The translations under genes were made by a program, and so were the position numbers. Under the pieces are notes generated by a model. That model was not told the origin of the DNA, ran no database searches, and saw only the letters and a list, made by a program, of their open reading frames with translations. This document shows, piece after piece, positions 1 to 9,070 of a DNA stretch of 25,710 bases (position 1 is the stretch's first letter; every line of letters begins with the position of its first letter). Source of the stretch: Pseudomonadota bacterium (GTDB taxonomy: Bacteria; Pseudomonadota; Gammaproteobacteria; Burkholderiales; Burkholderiaceae_B); NCBI GenBank assembly GCA_023427085.1, contig JAEZBO010000003.1, forward strand, positions 1 to 25,710. Reading direction: 5' to 3'.

Positions 1-4
1 CATG

Positions 5-598
5 TCAGCCGTCCACGCCGGGGTGCCGCGCCGGCGCGGCGGCCTGCTTGCGCGGCGCGCGCGGTTTCTTGGCCGGCAGCGCCAGCATGGTGCCGCGGCA
101 GGTCGGCGCACCGCACAGGCACAGATAGCTTTTCTTGAGCGCGGTCGTGATCTTCTCGTCGATGACCAGGCCGTAGTCGTAGTTCAGCTCTTCGCCGCGC
201 GCGATGTCGCGCAGCGCCACCACATAGACCCGCTTGCCGTGCCGGCCTTCCTGCGTTTCGCAATTGGGCTGGCAGCAATGGTTGATCCAGCGCGCTTCGT
301 TGCCATCGACGCCGCCGTCGATCACCTTGCCCGAGGACAGCGCAAAGAAGAAGGTGTGGAAGGGATCGTCGGGATTGACCGGGTGGCGGCGGTCGGCTTC
401 CTTGCCGCTGATGCGCTCGCCGGTGTATTCGATGACGCGGGTGCCGGCCGGGATCTTGCGCGCGGCGAAGATGCCGGTGCCGTGCACCTTGGAGCGGCGC
501 ACCGTGTACCAGGGCTTTTCTGCCGGGGCGGCCACGTCGGCGTCCTGTTGCGGTGGCTGCGGCGCCGGCTTGCCGCGCGGGCGGCTCGATGCGTTCAT
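5..598 (-). CDS. SET-domain protein-lysine methyltransferase
   Basis: The 197-residue product should transfer methyl groups from S-adenosylmethionine to protein lysines. Visible SET signatures are an EYTGE strand near residues 57-61, NHCCQPNC at 106-113 (the NHxCxPN cofactor-binding motif) and YDYG at 140-143. A post-SET cysteine group follows (C160, C162, C167), which probably binds zinc with a cysteine of the NHCCQPNC motif. The first 30 residues are Pro/Ala-rich and look disordered; the last 25 are basic (KKPRAPRK). I start at the ATG at 598 because it overlaps the panB stop in an ATGA junction; a start 11 codons further upstream is open but would lie inside panB. The overlap implies translational coupling to panB. 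Bacterial SET proteins can act on host histones or on the cell's own DNA-binding proteins; the substrate here is unknown. One base after its stop codon, an ATG at 3-1 on the same strand could begin the next gene. Confidence 0.88.
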   Translation of the reverse strand: MNASSRPRGKPAPQPPQQDADVAAPAEKPWYTVRRSKVHGTGIFAARKIPAGTRVIEYTGERISGKEADRRHPVNPDDPFHTFFFALSSGKVIDGGVDGNEARWINHCCQPNCETQEGRHGKRVYVVALRDIARGEELNYDYGLVIDEKITTALKKSYLCLCGAPTCRGTMLALPAKKPRAPRKQAAAPARHPGVDG

Positions 599-1428
599 TT
601 CTGCTGTCCTGCCTTTTTCACGCCAAAACAATGGGACTCGTCGGGGAACACGCCGCCGCGCACCTCGTCGGCGTAACGGGCGGCGGCGTCGCTGATCGCG
701 GCGCCGACGTCGGCGTAGCGCTTGGCGAACTTGGGCGCGCGTTCGGACAGGCCGAGGATGTCTTCGGTCACCAGCACCTGGCCATCACAGGCCGGCGAGG
801 CGCCGATGCCGATGGTGGGGATGGCCAGCGTCTCGGTGATCCGGCGGGCCAGCGGTTCGGCGATGCCTTCGAGCACCACCGAGAACGCGCCGGCTGCCTC
901 ATGGGCGATGGCGTCTTCGAGCACGCGCGCGGCCGATTCGTCGTTCATGCCCTGGGCACGGAAGCCGCCCATGGTGTTGACGTACTGCGGCATCAGGCCC
1001 ACGTGCGCCATCACCGGGATGCCGCGTTCGACCAGGTAGGCGACGGTGGGCGCCAGCGCCTTGCCGCCTTCGAGCTTGACGGCCGCCGCGCCGCTGATCG
1101 CGAGGATGCGCGCGGCGTGGCGAAACGCCAGCTCGGGCGACTCCTGGAAGCTGCCGAACGGCATGTCGACCACCACGCAAGCCTGCGCCGTCGCATTGAC
1201 CACCGCGGCGCCGTGCGCGGCCATCTGCTCGACCGTGATCGACAGCGTGTTGGGCTGGCCGTAGGCCACCATCGCGGTCGAGTCGCCGATCAGGATGAAG
1301 TCCAGGTGGGCATCCAGCAAACGCGCGAACGCGCTGTTGTGGGCGGTCAACGCAGCGATCTTGCGCTGGCCCTTCATTGCCATCAGCTGCGGGACGGTCG
1401 TACGTTTGACGGAGGTATGTACGCTCAT
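595..1428 (-). CDS. panB: 3-methyl-2-oxobutanoate hydroxymethyltransferase (ketopantoate hydroxymethyltransferase)
   Basis: PanB transfers a hydroxymethyl group from 5,10-methylenetetrahydrofolate to 2-oxoisovalerate to form ketopantoate, the first committed step of pantothenate and CoA synthesis. It is a cytosolic, metal-dependent TIM-barrel enzyme. The 277-residue length is close to the family norm. The expected metal, substrate and catalytic residues are all present: D49-S50 in GDS, D88 in VVDMPFG, K118 and E120 in VKLEGG, and E187 in VVLEG. GGFRAQG at 154-160 and PTIGIGA near 204-210 are also typical. The segments around the active site differ from the Escherichia coli form (TAHN for TAYD, GDSTAMVAYG for GDSLGM). 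No clear Shine-Dalgarno sequence precedes the ATG at 1428. The stop codon overlaps the start of the SET gene, and panC is not beside it. Its substrate is a valine-pathway intermediate, but the acetolactate synthase at 3366 is a separate unit. Confidence 0.93.
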   Translation of the reverse strand: MSVHTSVKRTTVPQLMAMKGQRKIAALTAHNSAFARLLDAHLDFILIGDSTAMVAYGQPNTLSITVEQMAAHGAAVVNATAQACVVVDMPFGSFQESPELAFRHAARILAISGAAAVKLEGGKALAPTVAYLVERGIPVMAHVGLMPQYVNTMGGFRAQGMNDESAARVLEDAIAHEAAGAFSVVLEGIAEPLARRITETLAIPTIGIGASPACDGQVLVTEDILGLSERAPKFAKRYADVGAAISDAAARYADEVRGGVFPDESHCFGVKKAGQQK

Positions 1429-1548
1429 GAGGTCGAGGGTGGAAGGCTGCCGGAGCGGGCAGTGTAGCGTGTGCCGATGACGCGCGCGCCCGGGCGTATA
1501 CTGGCCCGCTCATTTGGTTACATCGCTCCGAACATCGCGCTCCTCGCC
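1429..1548. promoter_or_regulatory. divergent intergenic region between panB and the lldD-like gene
   Basis: This 120-bp gap separates two outward-reading genes and must hold both promoters. The only suggestive element is TATACT at 1497-1502, which would make a reasonable -10 box for the plus-strand gene. No convincing -35 box lies at the right distance, so this is a weak call. I see no palindromic operator. Confidence 0.25.
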
Positions 1549-2715
1549 ATGGCCCAGAACCTCTCCACCATCACCACGATCGAAGACCTGCGCGTCGTCG
1601 CCCAGCGCCGCGTGCCGCGCATGTTCTACGACTACGCCGATTCGGGCGCCTGGACCGAAGGCACCTACAAGGCCAACGAGGCGGACTTCCACAAGATCAA
1701 GCTGCGCCAGCGCGTCGCCGTCAACATGGAAGGCCGCAGCCTGCGCACGACCATGGCCGGCTTCGATGCCACCATGCCGGTGGCGATCGCGCCGACCGGC
1801 CTGACCGGCATGCAGCATGCCGACGGCGAGATCCTCGGCGCGCGCGCGGCGGCCGACTTCGGCATCCCGTTCACGTTGTCGACCATGAGCATCTGTTCGC
1901 TCGAGGACGTCGCCGAGGGCACCGGCCGCAAGCCGTTCTGGTTCCAGCTCTATGTGATGCGCGACCGCAGCTTCATCGAAGACCTGATCGAGCGCGCCCG
2001 CGCGGCCGGCTGCACGGCGCTGGTGCTGACGCTGGACCTGCAGATCCTCGGCCAGCGCCACAAGGACATCAAGAACGGCCTGTCGGCGCCGCCGCGGCCG
2101 ACGCTGCGCAACCTGATCAACCTGGCGACCAAGCCGCGCTGGTGCCTGGGCATGCTGGGCACCAAGCGCCGCAGCTTCGGCAACATCGTCGGCCACGCCA
2201 AGGGCGTCGGCGACCTGTCGTCGCTGTCGTCGTGGACCGCCGAGCAGTTCGATCCGCGCCTGTCGTGGGACGACGTGCAGTGGATCAAGCAGCGCTGGGG
2301 CGGCAAGCTGGTGCTCAAGGGCATCCTCGACGTCGAGGATGCGCGGCTGGCGGCCGACAGCGGCGCCGATGCGCTGGTGGTCAGCAACCACGGCGGGCGC
2401 CAGCTCGATGGCGCGCAGTCCTCGGTCGAGGTGTTGCCGTCGATCGCCGACGCGGTCGGCAAGCGGATCGAAGTGTGGATGGACGGCGGCGTGCGCTCGG
2501 GCCAGGACGTGCTCAAGGCCGTCGCGCTGGGCGCGCGCGGCGTGATGATCGGCCGGCCCTTCCTGTACGGCTTGGGCGCCTACGGCCAAGCCGGCGTGAC
2601 GCGTGCGCTCGAGATCATCCACCGCGAGGCCGACGTCACGATGGCGCTGTGCGGCCGCCGCAACATCGCCGAGGTCGACCGCGGCATCCTGGTGCCGGGC
2701 ACCTACCCGGTCTGA
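1549..2715 (+). CDS. lldD: FMN-dependent L-2-hydroxyacid dehydrogenase (L-lactate dehydrogenase type)
   Basis: This 388-residue enzyme belongs to the glycolate oxidase/LldD family, which oxidises L-2-hydroxyacids to 2-oxoacids with FMN. LldD members pass electrons to the respiratory chain at the inner membrane. Family residues are easy to see: YDYADSG at 27-33, PVAIAPTG at 77-84, FQLY at 132-135, the FMN-binding lysine in VLKGI (K257), and SNHGGRQLDG at 279-288 with catalytic His281 and Arg284. MDGGVRSGQDV and MIGRPFLYGL supply the phosphate-binding loops. The order and spacing follow E. coli LldD. The ATG at 1549 is chosen because family similarity begins there; an earlier GTG at 1471 would add 26 residues of unlikely sequence. 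It is a single-gene unit with no lldP permease or lldR regulator nearby. L-lactate is the most likely substrate, but mandelate or glycolate cannot be excluded. Confidence 0.85.
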   Translation: MAQNLSTITTIEDLRVVAQRRVPRMFYDYADSGAWTEGTYKANEADFHKIKLRQRVAVNMEGRSLRTTMAGFDATMPVAIAPTGLTGMQHADGEILGARAAADFGIPFTLSTMSICSLEDVAEGTGRKPFWFQLYVMRDRSFIEDLIERARAAGCTALVLTLDLQILGQRHKDIKNGLSAPPRPTLRNLINLATKPRWCLGMLGTKRRSFGNIVGHAKGVGDLSSLSSWTAEQFDPRLSWDDVQWIKQRWGGKLVLKGILDVEDARLAADSGADALVVSNHGGRQLDGAQSSVEVLPSIADAVGKRIEVWMDGGVRSGQDVLKAVALGARGVMIGRPFLYGLGAYGQAGVTRALEIIHREADVTMALCGRRNIAEVDRGILVPGTYPV

Positions 2716-2723
2716 GGCTGCGC

Positions 2724-2748
2724 GGCGGGTTGCAACGCGCGACCCGCC
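2724..2748. terminator. candidate hairpin terminator between convergent genes
   Basis: GGCGGGT at 2724-2730 and ACCCGCC at 2742-2748 are perfect inverted repeats with an 11-nt loop. The hairpin starts eight bases after the lldD-like stop codon. It lies between two convergent genes and could serve both strands. No T-tract follows, so it would need Rho or would work weakly. Confidence 0.4.
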
Positions 2749-2804
2749 TCACCCCTGTCGCAGGCCGAGCGAGGCCCGCCCATGCTGGCGTCCGGTTCAA
2801 GGGC

Positions 2805-3272
2805 TCAAGGCTTGGAGCTCAGCGGCAGCGGCGTTTCCTTCAGGCGCCGCAGCACGAACGACGACTTGCTGTGGCGGATGCCCGGAATGCGGTAGAGCTG
2901 CTCGCGCAGCAGCCGTTCGTAGTCGCGCGTGTCGCGCACCGCGATGCGGATGAAATAGTCGTAGTCGCCCGATACCAGAAACGCCTCGAGCACTTCGGGG
3001 ATGTCGGCCAGCGCGCGGCCGAATTCGTACAGCGTCTCCTCGCTGTGGCTCTCGAGCGTGACGTGCACGATCACGGTGTCGGTGTAGCCCAGCGCGGCCG
3101 GGTCGAGATCGACCGTATAGCCGCGGATCACGCCGCTGGTCTCCATCCGTTTGATGCGGTTCCAGCAGGGCGTGGACGACAGGCCCACCGCCGCGCCGAT
3201 CTCGTTCAGACTGGCGCGCGCGTTGCCCTGCAACACCTTCAGGATGGCGAGGTCGAACTTGTCGAGGTGCAT
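2805..3272 (-). CDS. Lrp/AsnC family transcriptional regulator
   Basis: This 155-residue protein has the standard Lrp/AsnC layout. An N-terminal helix-turn-helix covers residues 4-50 (DKFDLAILKVLQGNARASLN, then GLSSTPCWNRIKRME). A C-terminal RAM/ligand-binding domain covers roughly 65-148 and contains the typical SGDYDYFIRI strand at 101-110. Members form dimers to hexadecamers and sense amino acids. The length is normal and the ATG at 3272 begins the conserved HTH; a longer reading frame upstream runs only antisense to ilvB. The gene is divergent from ilvB with 93 bp between start codons, and that gap holds a clear nested dyad. Control of ilvB, itself, or both is therefore the natural inference. 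Lrp-type control of branched-chain amino-acid genes is established in other bacteria. It is smaller and more AsnC-like than global Lrp, so a local, ilvB-specific regulator is plausible. Only a weak AAGAAA precedes the start. Confidence 0.9.
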   Translation of the reverse strand: MHLDKFDLAILKVLQGNARASLNEIGAAVGLSSTPCWNRIKRMETSGVIRGYTVDLDPAALGYTDTVIVHVTLESHSEETLYEFGRALADIPEVLEAFLVSGDYDYFIRIAVRDTRDYERLLREQLYRIPGIRHSKSSFVLRRLKETPLPLSSKP

Positions 3273-3302
3273 TTTCTTGGGTTTGCCCGTTCTGAAGAAT
3301 GA

Positions 3303-3343
3303 ATTTCTCTGTCGAGCCGATTTTATCGGAAAAAAAGAGAAAT
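3303..3343. promoter_or_regulatory. nested dyad in the lrp-ilvB divergent intergenic region (candidate operator)
   Basis: Two inverted repeats share the same centre at position 3323. The outer arms are ATTTCTCT (3303-3310) and AGAGAAAT (3336-3343). The inner arms are CCGAT (3317-3321) and ATCGG (3325-3329) around TTT. The tract is strikingly AT-rich against its surroundings. It lies where both promoters must be, and an Lrp/AsnC dimer or higher oligomer is the likely ligand by position. The -35 and -10 boxes themselves could not be assigned with confidence. Confidence 0.6.
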
Positions 3344-3365
3344 ATTCCGGCGTGCGACCCCTAGA

Positions 3366-5210
3366 ATGTTCACCATGAACGATCGTCTCCACTCCGCAGC
3401 CCTGGCCGACCTGGCCGATGACTCCCGCGCCCTGGCCAGCGCGTCCGCGCCGCGCAATGGCGCGCAGATCCTGCTCGACACGCTGATCGAATGCGGCGTC
3501 GACACGATCTTCGGGTATCCGGGCGGCGCGGTGCTGCCGCTGTACGACGCGCTGTACGCCGAGCCGCGCCTGCGCCACGTGCTGGTGCGCCACGAGCAGG
3601 CCGCCGTGCACGCCGCCGAGGGCTATGCGCGCACCACCGGCCGCACGGGCGTGGTGCTGGTCACGTCCGGGCCGGGCATGGCCAACACCACCTCGGGCCT
3701 GCTGGACGCGATGTGTGATTCGATCCCGGTGCTGTGCATCAGCGGCCAGGTCGCCACCACCGCGATCGGCACCGACGCGTTCCAGGAATGCGATGCGCTG
3801 GGCATCTCGCGCTCGATCACCAAATGGAATACCCAGGTGCACGACGCCACCGAAGTCCAGGACGTCGTGCGGCGCGCCTTCCAGCTGACCCGCCAGGGCC
3901 GGCCCGGTCCGGTGCTGCTGGACATGCCCAAGGACGTGCAGCTGGCCCTGCCGGCCCACGGCGGCGTGATGGAAGCCCGCCAGACCCAGGCCGCGCTGGC
4001 GCGCAGCGAGCGCCACACCCGCCGCAGCACCCCCAAGCTGCCGGCCGCGGCGCTGCGCCGGGCCGCCGAGCTGATCGCGCAGGCACGCCGGCCGGTGTTC
4101 TATGGCGGCGGCGGCCTGATCAATTCGGGCGAGGCGGCCTGCGCCGCGTTCACGCAGCTGGTGCGCGACACCGGCGCGCCGTGCACGCTGACCCTGATGG
4201 GCCTGGGCGCCTTCCCGGCCTCCGATCCGCAATTCGTCGGCATGCTGGGCATGCACGGCACGCTCGAAGCCAACCTGGCCATGCACGAGGCCGACCTGGT
4301 GGTGTGCGTCGGCGCGCGCTTCGACGACCGCATCACCGGCAAGCTGTCCGAGTTCTGCCCGCACGCACGCAAGATCCATCTGGACATCGATCCGACCTCG
4401 ATCAACAAGGTGGTGCGTGTCGACGTTGCGATGGTCGGCGATTGCGAGCCGTTGCTGGCCGCGCTGCGCGACGCGCTGGCCAGCGGCCACGGCACGCTGC
4501 CGGCGGCGCGGCTGGACGACTGGTGGGCCCGCATCGGCCGCTGGCGCAAGCGCGACTGCCTGGCGTTCGCGCGCGAAGCCGATCGCATCCTGCCGCAGCA
4601 CCTGATGCAGTCGCTCGACGACGCGCTGCAGGGCCGCGACGCGATCGTCTCGACCGACGTCGGCCAGCATCAGATGTGGGCGGCGCAATACCTGAAGTTC
4701 GACGCGCCGTACCGCTGGCTGACGTCCGGCGGCGCCGGCACCATGGGCTACGGCCTGCCTGCCGCGCTGGGCGCGCAGATCGCCCATCCCGAGCGTACCG
4801 TGGTGTGCGTCAGCGGCGACGCCTCGGTGCTGATGAACATCCAGGAGCTATCGACCGCGCGCCAGCATGGCAGCCGCGTCAAGGTCGTGTTGTGCAACAA
4901 CGGCTACATGGGCATGGTGCGGCAGTGGCAAGAGCTGATCCACGGCGGCCGCTACAGCCACAGCTACAACGAATCGCTGCCCGACTTCGTTGCGCTGGCG
5001 CGGGCCTTCGGCTGGGGCAGCGCGCGGGTCGACGATCCGGCGCAGCTCGAGCAGGCGCTGGCAGATTGCCTGGCTTACGACGGTCCGTATTTTCTGGATG
5101 TGGCGGTGGCCGCGCAGTCGAACTGCTTCCCGATGATGCCGGCCGGCGTCGGCCATCACCGCATCATGCTGGCCGAGGGCCGCTGGTACGAGGACGAAGC
5201 GACCGACTGA
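3366..5210 (+). CDS. ilvB: acetolactate synthase large (catalytic) subunit
   Basis: This ThDP enzyme joins pyruvate with pyruvate or 2-oxobutyrate to give acetolactate or acetohydroxybutyrate, the first common step of valine, leucine and isoleucine synthesis. The 614-residue product carries GYPGGA at 50-55, catalytic Glu77 in RHEQAA, and FQECDALGI matching the conserved FQE segment. The ThDP/Mg motif begins GDA at 484-486 and ends NN at 511-512. Shortly after comes MVRQWQEL with the active-site Trp-Gln pair of true acetohydroxyacid synthases, which argues against a sulfoacetaldehyde or oxalyl-CoA enzyme. About 30 residues at the N terminus are an extension. Two ATGs (3366, 3375) are possible and neither has a good ribosome site. 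No ilvN/ilvH small subunit follows; the next gene is convergent. It may borrow a small subunit encoded elsewhere or work without one. The divergent Lrp-type gene is its probable regulator. Confidence 0.88.
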   Translation: MFTMNDRLHSAALADLADDSRALASASAPRNGAQILLDTLIECGVDTIFGYPGGAVLPLYDALYAEPRLRHVLVRHEQAAVHAAEGYARTTGRTGVVLVTSGPGMANTTSGLLDAMCDSIPVLCISGQVATTAIGTDAFQECDALGISRSITKWNTQVHDATEVQDVVRRAFQLTRQGRPGPVLLDMPKDVQLALPAHGGVMEARQTQAALARSERHTRRSTPKLPAAALRRAAELIAQARRPVFYGGGGLINSGEAACAAFTQLVRDTGAPCTLTLMGLGAFPASDPQFVGMLGMHGTLEANLAMHEADLVVCVGARFDDRITGKLSEFCPHARKIHLDIDPTSINKVVRVDVAMVGDCEPLLAALRDALASGHGTLPAARLDDWWARIGRWRKRDCLAFAREADRILPQHLMQSLDDALQGRDAIVSTDVGQHQMWAAQYLKFDAPYRWLTSGGAGTMGYGLPAALGAQIAHPERTVVCVSGDASVLMNIQELSTARQHGSRVKVVLCNNGYMGMVRQWQELIHGGRYSHSYNESLPDFVALARAFGWGSARVDDPAQLEQALADCLAYDGPYFLDVAVAAQSNCFPMMPAGVGHHRIMLAEGRWYEDEATD

Positions 5211-5215
5211 GGGCA

Positions 5216-5267
5216 GGCGGCGCGCCGCCCGAGCCCCCCGAGCCAGCGCCGCGATGGCAGGCGCTGG
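5216..5267. terminator. paired hairpins between convergent ilvB and ydfG
   Basis: A 14-bp perfect palindrome, GGCGGCGCGCCGCC, lies at 5216-5229. A second hairpin with 8-bp arms, CCAGCGCC (5243-5250) and GGCGCTGG (5260-5267), has a 9-nt loop. Both sit in the 83-bp gap between convergent genes, so a bidirectional terminator is likely. No T-tract is present. Confidence 0.5.
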
Positions 5268-5293
5268 CGACTCGCGCAGACCCCTGCCGTCCC

Positions 5294-6055
5294 TCAGTCG
5301 CGGTCGATCGCGAACGGCGACCAGGCCTGCCGCACCGGCATGATCTCGAGCCGGTTGATGTTCAGGTGCGCCGGCAGCGCGGCCACGTAGTAGATCTGCT
5401 CGGCGATGTCCTCGGCCGTCATCGGCGTGGTGCCAGCGTAGACCTTGTCGGCGGCTGCCTGGTCGCCCTTGTTGCGCACCAGCGAGAACTCGGTCTCGGC
5501 CATGCCGGGCGCGATGTCGGTCACCCGCACGCCGGTCTTGAGCAGGTCGCAGCGCAGATTGAAGCTGAACTGTTTGACGAAGGCCTTGGTGGCGCCGTAG
5601 ACGTGGCCGCCCGGATAAGGCCACTCGCCGGCGACCGAGCCGATGTTGACGATGCTGGCGCCCGCGCCGGTCTCGATCAGGCGCGGCAGCACCGCGTGCG
5701 TGACGTTGACCAGGCCGCTGATGTTGGTGTCGATCATGGTCTGCCAATCCTGCAGCGCGACCTTGTGCGCGGGCTGCGGCGACAGCGCCAGGCCGGCGTT
5801 GTTGATCAGCGACTTGATCGCCCGGAACGGCTCGGGCAGCGCATCGACCATGGCCTTGACCGCCTGCGCGTCGCGCACGTCGAGTTCGGCGGTATGCACC
5901 GGCACCTGATCCTGCAACTCGCGCTTGATCTCGGCCAGCCGGTCGCCCCGGCGGCCGGTCAGCACCAGCGCCCAGCCGGCGGCGGCGAAGCGGCGCGCGG
6001 CGGCGCGGCCAAAACCCGACGTCGCGCCGGTGATGAATACGACTTGCTGCGTCAT
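5294..6055 (-). CDS. ydfG: NADP-dependent short-chain dehydrogenase, YdfG type (3-hydroxy acid dehydrogenase)
   Basis: This 253-residue classical short-chain dehydrogenase closely follows E. coli YdfG. That enzyme oxidises L-allo-threonine, serine and 3-hydroxypropionate and reduces malonic semialdehyde. The Rossmann motif TGATSGFG is at 9-16 and TGRR at 33-36 favours NADP. NNAG is at 85-88, and the catalytic set is S140, Y153 and K157 in YGATKAF. YdfG-specific stretches are also present, including INNAGLAL, MIDTNISGLV and LPAHLNINRLE with the MPV that follows. The ATG at 6055 is preceded by AAAGGA, which overlaps the TAA stop of topB. The two genes are 12 nt apart, so co-transcription and coupled translation are likely. 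A functional tie to topB is not obvious. The substrate is inferred from similarity only. Confidence 0.88.
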   Translation of the reverse strand: MTQQVVFITGATSGFGRAAARRFAAAGWALVLTGRRGDRLAEIKRELQDQVPVHTAELDVRDAQAVKAMVDALPEPFRAIKSLINNAGLALSPQPAHKVALQDWQTMIDTNISGLVNVTHAVLPRLIETGAGASIVNIGSVAGEWPYPGGHVYGATKAFVKQFSFNLRCDLLKTGVRVTDIAPGMAETEFSLVRNKGDQAAADKVYAGTTPMTAEDIAEQIYYVAALPAHLNINRLEIMPVRQAWSPFAIDRD

Positions 6056-6067
6056 GCGAGGCGTCCT

Positions 6068-8791
<2,724 letters not shown>

Positions 8792-8803
8792 GCGGTTCCA
8801 AAG

Positions 8804-8861
8804 GCGACGCGATCGTCGCGATAGCGCGGGAATAGTAAGTGCTGAGTTTCGCGCCGTGCAA
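8804..8861 (-). promoter_or_regulatory. topB: candidate topB promoter and leader hairpin
   Basis: On the minus strand TTGCAC (8861-8856) and TACTAT (8837-8832) are separated by 18 bp, a plausible sigma-70 promoter for topB. Between it and the gene, GCGACG (8804-8809) and CGTCGC (8814-8819) form a 6-bp hairpin with loop CGAT in the predicted leader. The hairpin is 12 nt upstream of the ATG and close to the ribosome site, so it might modulate translation. This is by inspection only. Confidence 0.35.
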
Positions 8862-8930
8862 GTCGGGGGCCGCGCCGGGCCCCCGCCCGAACCATAGCGT
8901 ACAGGGGCCGGGCAAGGGGAGTACAGCCGG

Positions 8931-8951
8931 AAAAGCCCGGTTACGCCGGGC
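8931..8951 (-). terminator. intrinsic-terminator-like hairpin without an obvious gene
   Basis: Read on the minus strand, GCCCGG (8951-8946), a 5-nt loop and CCGGGC (8940-8935) are followed at once by TTTT (8934-8931). This resembles a short Rho-independent terminator. It lies in the topB/9071 intergenic region, where no minus-strand protein gene precedes it. It may end antisense transcription or a small RNA. The T-run is short. Confidence 0.35.
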
Positions 8952-9070
8952 CCGCGGGGGCCTTGCGGGCGTCCGCCGGCGCGCGTGCGCCGGCCGTACG
9001 CTCGGCCATAATCGGGGTTTGACACCGTCATTATCGGCGCCGCCTGCTGGCGCCCCGCCCAAGGAGCGCC

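Noticed and set aside
1..3. ATG on the minus strand one base after the SET stop codon
   Set aside because: It could start a coupled next gene, but only one codon is inside the window, so no CDS is called.
3273..4787. Minus-strand open frame extending the Lrp regulator to 660 residues
   Set aside because: The extra part is antisense to ilvB and has no domain; the conserved helix-turn-helix starts at 3272.
9019..9024. Perfect TTGACA upstream of the membrane-protein gene
   Set aside because: No -10 box follows at 16-18 bp; the nearby CATAAT lies upstream of it, so the two do not form a promoter.
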